Assembly: GCA_038961845.1 (NCBI GenBank)
Contig: CP152408.1
Coordinates: 1,364,001 to 1,428,000, forward strand
DNA length: 64,000 nt
Origin: Xylophilus sp. GW821-FHT01B05
Lineage (GTDB): Bacteria > Pseudomonadota > Gammaproteobacteria > Burkholderiales > Burkholderiaceae_C
Reading direction: 5' to 3'
The notes under the pieces are model-generated. The model was not told where the DNA came from. It made no database searches and saw only the letters and a program-made list of their open reading frames with translations. Each line of letters opens with the position of its first letter. The first letter of the stretch is position 1. Made by a program: the position numbers and the translations under genes. Below are positions 59,616 to 64,000 of the stretch, one piece after another.

Positions 59616-61346
59616 ATGAAATTCAACGACATCCGTGTCTCGCACAAGCTCTGGGGCGGCATCCTGGGCTTGCTGGTCATCATGCTGGCGATCAGCCTGT
59701 GGTCGCAGCAGCGCGCCTCTGCGCTGGCCGACGAGGCGCTGACGCGCATCCGCGCCTACGACGACCGCATCACCACGGCGGTGCAATGGCGCGGCGCGAT
59801 CGAGACCGTGGGCGACCGCGTGATGGCCAGCAACGCCAGCGCGGACTCGGGCCTGGTGGCTTTGTTCGACACACGGGTGAAGGCCGGCGTGGCCGGGATC
59901 AGCGCGCTGCAGGACAAGGTCGTGGCCCAGGCCACCAGCCCGGCCGAGAAAGCCGCGTTGCAGCGCATTGCGGCTGAGCGTGCCGCCGTGCTTGAGCTCA
60001 ACAAAAAGGCGCGCGAGCTGCAACTGGCATCCGCCAGCGCGGCGGTGTCGCCCGAGTTCGTGCAGGCAACCTACCTGCCCGCCATTGGCCGCTATGTGGC
60101 GGCGATGGATGATTTTGTGAAGCTGCAGGAGCAGGCGCGCGACGCCGCCGTGGCGCAGATGCAGGCCGAGCGCAGCGAGGCAGCCTTTGCCGCAGTGGCC
60201 GGCGCGGTGGTGGTGTTGCTGGCCGGCATCGTGCTGGCGGCGGTATTGGTGCGTGCCATGAGCCAGCCGTTGGCGCATGCCGTGCAAGTGGCCGAGTCGA
60301 TTGCGGCAGGTGACCTGAGCCTGGTGCCCGATGCGCAGCGGCGCGATGAGTTTGGCCAACTGCTGGCGGCGCAGGCGGCCATGGTGCGGCGCCTGCGCGG
60401 TGTGGTGGGCGAGGTGCGTGGCGGCGTTGAATCTGTCTCTACCGCCTCGGCCGAGATCGCGCATGGCAACCAGGATTTGTCGGCGCGCACCGAGCAGGCG
60501 GCGTCCAGCCTGCAGCAGACGGCGGCCAGCATGGAGCAGCTCACCGGCACGGTGTCGCAAGCCGCCAGCACCGCGCAGCAAGCGCGCCAACTGGCCAGCA
60601 GCGCGGCCCAGGCCGCCACGCGCGGCGGCGAGGTGGTGGGCCAGGTGGTGGCCAGCATGGAGCAGATCAGCAACTCCTCACGCCGTATTGGCGACATCAT
60701 CGGCACCATCGACGGCATTGCTTTCCAGACCAACATCCTGGCGCTGAATGCCGCGGTAGAGGCCGCGCGCGCTGGCGAGCAGGGCCGCGGCTTTGCCGTG
60801 GTGGCGGCCGAGGTGCGCAGCCTGGCCCAGCGCAGCGCCCAGGCCGCGCGCGAGATCAAGGGCCTGATCGGCGCATCGGTCGACACGGTGGACACCGGCT
60901 CGCGCCAGGTCACCCAGGCCGGCACGGCCATGGGCGAGATCGTGCACAGCGTGCGCCAGGTGGCCGACCTGATCGCAGAAATCCACGCCTCGGCCACCGA
61001 GCAGCGCGATGGCATTGGCCAGGTGAACCAGGCGGTCAACCAACTGGACCAGATGACGCAGCAGAACGCCGCGCTGGTGGAGGAATCCGCTGCTGCGGCG
61101 TCTTCGTTGCGCGACCAGGCGCAGCGCTTGTCGGAGGTGATCGCGGTGTTCAAGCTGGACGCTGGCGCATCGGTCCCAATGCTGGCCGTGGCCAAAGCGC
61201 CGGTGCTGCGCTCGCCCGCAGCCATCACGCGCGAGGTGCTGGCGACGGCCCGCGCGCCGCACAAGCCTGCACCGGTCAAGGCCATTGCTGCTGCGGCACC
61301 TGCTGCGGTAGCCGCTAGCAAGGAAGAGGACTGGGAGACGTTCTGA
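59616..61346 (+). CDS. Methyl-accepting chemotaxis protein
   Basis: The 576-aa chemoreceptor has TM1 (about residues 9-28), a periplasmic four-helix sensor, TM2 (about 186-208), HAMP (about 210-262) and a signalling coil with hairpin tip [20 protein letters not shown]. The last five residues are D-W-E-T-F, the type of CheR/CheB docking pentapeptide (N-W-E-T-F in E. coli Tsr). This marks it as a major, adaptation-competent receptor. The ligand is unknown. Confidence 0.95.
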   Translation: MKFNDIRVSHKLWGGILGLLVIMLAISLWSQQRASALADEALTRIRAYDDRITTAVQWRGAIETVGDRVMASNASADSGLVALFDTRVKAGVAGISALQDKVVAQATSPAEKAALQRIAAERAAVLELNKKARELQLASASAAVSPEFVQATYLPAIGRYVAAMDDFVKLQEQARDAAVAQMQAERSEAAFAAVAGAVVVLLAGIVLAAVLVRAMSQPLAHAVQVAESIAAGDLSLVPDAQRRDEFGQLLAAQAAMVRRLRGVVGEVRGGVESVSTASAEIAHGNQDLSARTEQAASSLQQTAASMEQLTGTVSQAASTAQQARQLASSAAQAATRGGEVVGQVVASMEQISNSSRRIGDIIGTIDGIAFQTNILALNAAVEAARAGEQGRGFAVVAAEVRSLAQRSAQAAREIKGLIGASVDTVDTGSRQVTQAGTAMGEIVHSVRQVADLIAEIHASATEQRDGIGQVNQAVNQLDQMTQQNAALVEESAAAASSLRDQAQRLSEVIAVFKLDAGASVPMLAVAKAPVLRSPAAITREVLATARAPHKPAPVKAIAAAAPAAVAASKEEDWETF

Positions 61347-61358
61347 GCCTTGTGGGCC

Positions 61359-63080
61359 TCAGATCTCCGCGCCTTCCACCAGAAACTGCACCTTCCGCTC
61401 GCCGCGCCATTCATTGACGTCGAGCCGGAAGGCCAGCTTCACTTGCGCCGGCAGCGTGTCGGTGTGGCCAAACCAGATGCCGTCCACCGGCTGGCCCTGG
61501 TGCATCAGCTTGAGTTGCAGGTGCTTTTCGCCGACCAGGCGCTGGCTGACCACGCGCACTTCCTCGCTGAAGGTGGGCGCGGCAAAGCCCTGGCCCCAGA
61601 CCTCGCGGTGCAGGGTGTCGACCAGTTCGGCGCGGCAGTATTCGGGCGCCAGCGGGCCGTCGGTTTCGATGCGGCGGGTGAGGGTGGCGGCGTCCAGCCA
61701 TTCGTCGGCGACCTGGGCCAGCGCGTCGCGGAACACCTCGAAATGCTCGCGCGCCAGCGTGCAGCCGGCGGCCATGGCGTGGCCGCCAAACTTCAGCAGC
61801 ACGCCGGGGTGGCGCTTGGCCACCAGGTCCAACGCATCGCGCAGGTGAAAGCCGGGGATGGAGCGGCCTGAGCCTTTGATCTCGTGCTCTTTGCCCGGCG
61901 CGGCGCTGGCGGCAAAGACAAACACCGGCCGGTGCAGCCGGTCTTTCAGGCGCGAGGCGACGATGCCGACCACGCCTTCGTGGAAGTCGGCGTCGAACAC
62001 GCAGAAGGCGGGCGGCAGCGATTCGTCACCGTCGGCATCGGCGTCGAACAGCGCCTCGGCCGCCAGCAGCGCTTGATCGCGCATGCCGCCTTCGATCTCG
62101 CGACGCTCGCGGTTGATGCTGTCCAGCGTTGTGGCCAGTTCGGTGGCGCGCGCGGCGTCGTCGGTGAGCAGGCATTCAATGCCCAGCGTCATGTCGGCCA
62201 GGCGGCCGGCGGCGTTGATGCGCGGGCCCAGTGCAAAGCCGAAGTCGAAAGTGGTGGCTACGGGTGCCTTGCGCACGGCAACCGTGAACAGCGCCGCCAC
62301 GCCTGGCGGCATGGCGCCGGCGCGGATGCGCTTCAGGCCTTGCGCCACCAGGCGGCGGTTGTTGGCATCTAGCCGCACCACGTCGGCCACGGTGCCCAAC
62401 GCGACCAGCGGCAGCAGGGTGTCGAGCTTGGGTTGGTTGGCCACGTCGAACACGCCGCGCTTGCGCAGCTCTGCGCGCAAGGCCAGCAGCACATAGAACA
62501 TGACGCCGCAGCCGGCAATGGATTTGCTCTCGAACGTGCAGTCGGGCTGGTTCGGGTTGACCAGCACGTCGGCCTCCGGCAGCACCGGGCCGGGCAAGTG
62601 GTGGTCGGTGACCAGCACGCGCATGCCCAGCGCGCGGGCACGCGCCACGCCTTCGACGCTGGCAATGCCGTTGTCCACCGTCAGCAGCAGGTCGCAGCCG
62701 CGTGCGTGCACGCGCTCGGAGATGGCGGCGGTCAGGCCGTAGCCGTCGACCACGCGGTCGGGCACCAGATAGTCGACCTGGCGCGCGCCCAGCATGCGCA
62801 GGCCGCGCACGCCCACGGCGCAGGCGGTGGCGCCGTCGCAGTCGTAGTCGGCGACGATGCAGATGCGCTGGTCTTGCGCAATCACGTCGGCCAGCAGCAC
62901 GGCGGCGGCCTCGGCGCCCAGCAGGCCGGCGGGCGGCAGCAGGCGCGCCAGGCCGTCGTCCAGCTCGTCCTGGCGCTGCACGCCGCGCGCGGCATAGAGC
63001 CGCGCCAGCAGCGGGTGCAGGCCGGCCTGCTCCAGTGCCCAGACGGCGCGCGGGGGAACATCTCTAGCTATTATTTTCAT
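61359..63080 (-). CDS. recJ: Single-stranded-DNA-specific exonuclease RecJ
   Basis: RecJ degrades single-stranded DNA 5'-3' in recombination and mismatch repair. The 573-aa protein has DHH motifs V-A-D-Y-D-C-D-G-A-T-A, V-T-D-H-H-L-P-G and N-P-N-Q-P-D-C, and DHHA1 motif G-G-H-A-M-A-A-G. ATG 63080 is chosen because it overlaps the upstream stop (ATGA) and starts M-K-I-I-A-R-D-V. Longer upstream frames are shadows. The first codons coincide with an AT-rich hairpin-repeat core (63062-63082). Confidence 0.96.
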   Translation of the reverse strand: MKIIARDVPPRAVWALEQAGLHPLLARLYAARGVQRQDELDDGLARLLPPAGLLGAEAAAVLLADVIAQDQRICIVADYDCDGATACAVGVRGLRMLGARQVDYLVPDRVVDGYGLTAAISERVHARGCDLLLTVDNGIASVEGVARARALGMRVLVTDHHLPGPVLPEADVLVNPNQPDCTFESKSIAGCGVMFYVLLALRAELRKRGVFDVANQPKLDTLLPLVALGTVADVVRLDANNRRLVAQGLKRIRAGAMPPGVAALFTVAVRKAPVATTFDFGFALGPRINAAGRLADMTLGIECLLTDDAARATELATTLDSINRERREIEGGMRDQALLAAEALFDADADGDESLPPAFCVFDADFHEGVVGIVASRLKDRLHRPVFVFAASAAPGKEHEIKGSGRSIPGFHLRDALDLVAKRHPGVLLKFGGHAMAAGCTLAREHFEVFRDALAQVADEWLDAATLTRRIETDGPLAPEYCRAELVDTLHREVWGQGFAAPTFSEEVRVVSQRLVGEKHLQLKLMHQGQPVDGIWFGHTDTLPAQVKLAFRLDVNEWRGERKVQFLVEGAEI

Positions 63081-63082
63081 AG
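63062..63082. repeat. AT-rich hairpin repeat core at the recJ start
   Basis: TAGCTATTATTTTCATAGC matches the palindromic core of copies A-E but lacks the GC stem and T-run. It encodes the first codons of recJ (M-K-I-I-A) and the last codons of the upstream gene. A chance match is possible. Confidence 0.4.
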
Positions 63083-64000
63083 CGACAAGTCGGCGTACAG
63101 CAAGGGCTTGCGGCCTAAAAGGCTTGAAAACTGTTGTTTCAGGCGGTCCCAGCTGCTTTGCGGGGCGCTGCGCCAGCTCTGCGCATTGCGCTCGCCGCAC
63201 AGGGTCAGGGTGACGGGCTGGCCGGCTTCGGCGGCGGCCAGGGCTTGCGCCACCTCGGCGCCGTCCAGGCGCTGCCAGGCCGCGGCCCAGCCGGCCCAGT
63301 CGTCTTGCAGCGCGGCTTGGCGCAGCGCCTGCGGCATCAGCAGGCCGGGCACCGTGGTGCGGGCGCCGGCAGGCCAGTCGCCGCTGCCGCTGAGCCAGAA
63401 GGCGTTGACCGGCGGCAGCCCGCGCTCGGTGCGGGCGTCGGTCAGCGGATGCGTGTAGAGCAGCATCTGGAACTCGCTCTGCAGCCGGCGCAGCGGGCGT
63501 GCGGCCGGGGCGTCGGGCATCCACAGGTCCAGGCTGCGGCCCATGACCCGGTCCAGCGAGGCGGTGGCCAGCCCGCGCAGGGGCTCGCCGTGTGCGCGCC
63601 AGACCAGCGGCGACACGTAGTCGAGCGCAATGCCGTCCTCGGCGAAGTAGGGCGCGACCACGGCCAGCAGCGCGCGCGATTCTTCTTCTGCCAACTGCAG
63701 GCCGGCCGGGGCGGTCATGGCGATGTGGTCGGGCGCGATGCGCCAGTGGCAGGGCGTGACATGGGCCCAGGCGGCAGTGCCCGGGTCGGTGCCGGCCAGC
63801 GCCAGCGCATGCGCGGCCCAGGGCAATTGGCCATCGCCGCGGCCGGCAATGCCCAGCAGCGTGGCCAGCACGCGTTCGTGCGGCGGTGACAGGGTGAATT
63901 CATCGCCGGCATCGGTGCCGGCGGGCGTCAGCCGGGCCAGCAGGCGCTCCAGCTGTGGCAGGCGCAGGCCGCGCCGCTGCGCTGCGCAGCCCTCGGCATC
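63077..64000 (-). CDS. RpfE/phosphoglycerate-mutase-like regulatory protein (C-terminal part)
   Basis: The frame is open through the right edge, so the start is outside the window; about 307 codons are visible. The sequence (L-S-P-P-H-E-R-V-L-A..., L-P-W-A-A-H-A, H-W-R-I-A-P-D-H, F-W-L-S-G-S-G) resembles the RpfE-like proteins, distantly related to cofactor-independent phosphoglycerate mutase, often encoded just upstream of recJ. Enzyme activity is not established. It overlaps recJ by 4 bp. Confidence 0.65.
   Translation of the reverse strand, partial: DAEGCAAQRRGLRLPQLERLLARLTPAGTDAGDEFTLSPPHERVLATLLGIAGRGDGQLPWAAHALALAGTDPGTAAWAHVTPCHWRIAPDHIAMTAPAGLQLAEEESRALLAVVAPYFAEDGIALDYVSPLVWRAHGEPLRGLATASLDRVMGRSLDLWMPDAPAARPLRRLQSEFQMLLYTHPLTDARTERGLPPVNAFWLSGSGDWPAGARTTVPGLLMPQALRQAALQDDWAGWAAAWQRLDGAEVAQALAAAEAGQPVTLTLCGERNAQSWRSAPQSSWDRLKQQFSSLLGRKPLLYADLSL

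Noticed and set aside
63081..63524. Upstream extension of recJ by 148 codons
   Set aside because: It is Arg/Pro-rich and overlaps the real upstream gene; ATG 63080 gives the normal RecJ N-terminus.

Overview
The window is high-GC, densely coded DNA from a betaproteobacterium, most likely family Comamonadaceae (order Burkholderiales); the genus cannot be fixed from the sequence. The grounds are the cytochrome oxidase assembly order SURF1, small SCO-like protein, ctaA, ctaB/cyoE, SCO1; a Bug/TctC-type solute receptor; an rpoH promoter covered by a perfect CIRCE operator; the argP/argO pair; and an AT-rich hairpin repeat of a kind I associate with Comamonadaceae, which recurs at gene ends and even gene starts.

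Layout. 1-3721: heme A and copper delivery genes for cytochrome c oxidase. 3791-13 kb: TctC receptor, rpoH, ftsY, two M16 peptidase-family genes (one with, one without the zinc site), argP/argO, rsmD, coaD and a zinc metallopeptidase. 14.1-19.6 kb: a 269-bp palindromic mobile element, a cluster of small envelope/stress genes (BON lipoprotein, ferritin-like, holin-like, DUF883, DUF1328) and a histidine kinase with two response regulators. 19.6-24.4 kb: lipocalin, thioredoxin, truncated hemoglobin, LysR/aldo-keto reductase and a secreted FKBP whose stop codon is the target duplication of a second copy of the 269-bp element. 24.7-28.0 kb: a compact operon of a DUF6502 protein, a DUF5666 lipoprotein and an exported intradiol-dioxygenase-like protein with a Ser/Thr tract. 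28.1-30.0 kb: an intact IS1182-family insertion with an 8-bp target duplication. 30-35 kb: smr gene, TonB receptor, fecR and fecI with a Fur-like box. 35-39.3 kb: radC, fkpB-ispH, CBS protein, serS and tRNA-Ser(CGA).

39.3-53.4 kb looks like an accessory block entered at the tRNA-Ser gene: an integrase N-terminal fragment lies about 95 bp past the tRNA, followed by a catabolic set. This set has a five-gene leftward operon (ABC ATPase, quinone oxidoreductase-like, GST, an AroQ-like protein lacking two expected catalytic residues, D-2-hydroxyacid dehydrogenase), a flavin monooxygenase, a leftward unit (RidA, DUF1028, LysR, ArgE-type deacylase) and a rightward unit (polyamine/opine-type ABC binding protein and two permeases, a maleate isomerase/Asp-Glu racemase-type enzyme, and an amino-acid-type binding protein). 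Together they suggest uptake and stepwise breakdown of a nitrogen-containing organic acid or amide; the substrate is unknown. This block and the exported dioxygenase operon are the best candidates for undescribed biology.

53.5-64 kb returns to housekeeping genes (yigZ, trpS, M50 peptidase, yciO, DMT transporter, PHP phosphatase, a chemoreceptor, recJ, and the end of an RpfE/phosphoglycerate-mutase-like gene). All calls come from reading the sequence; no database search was run.
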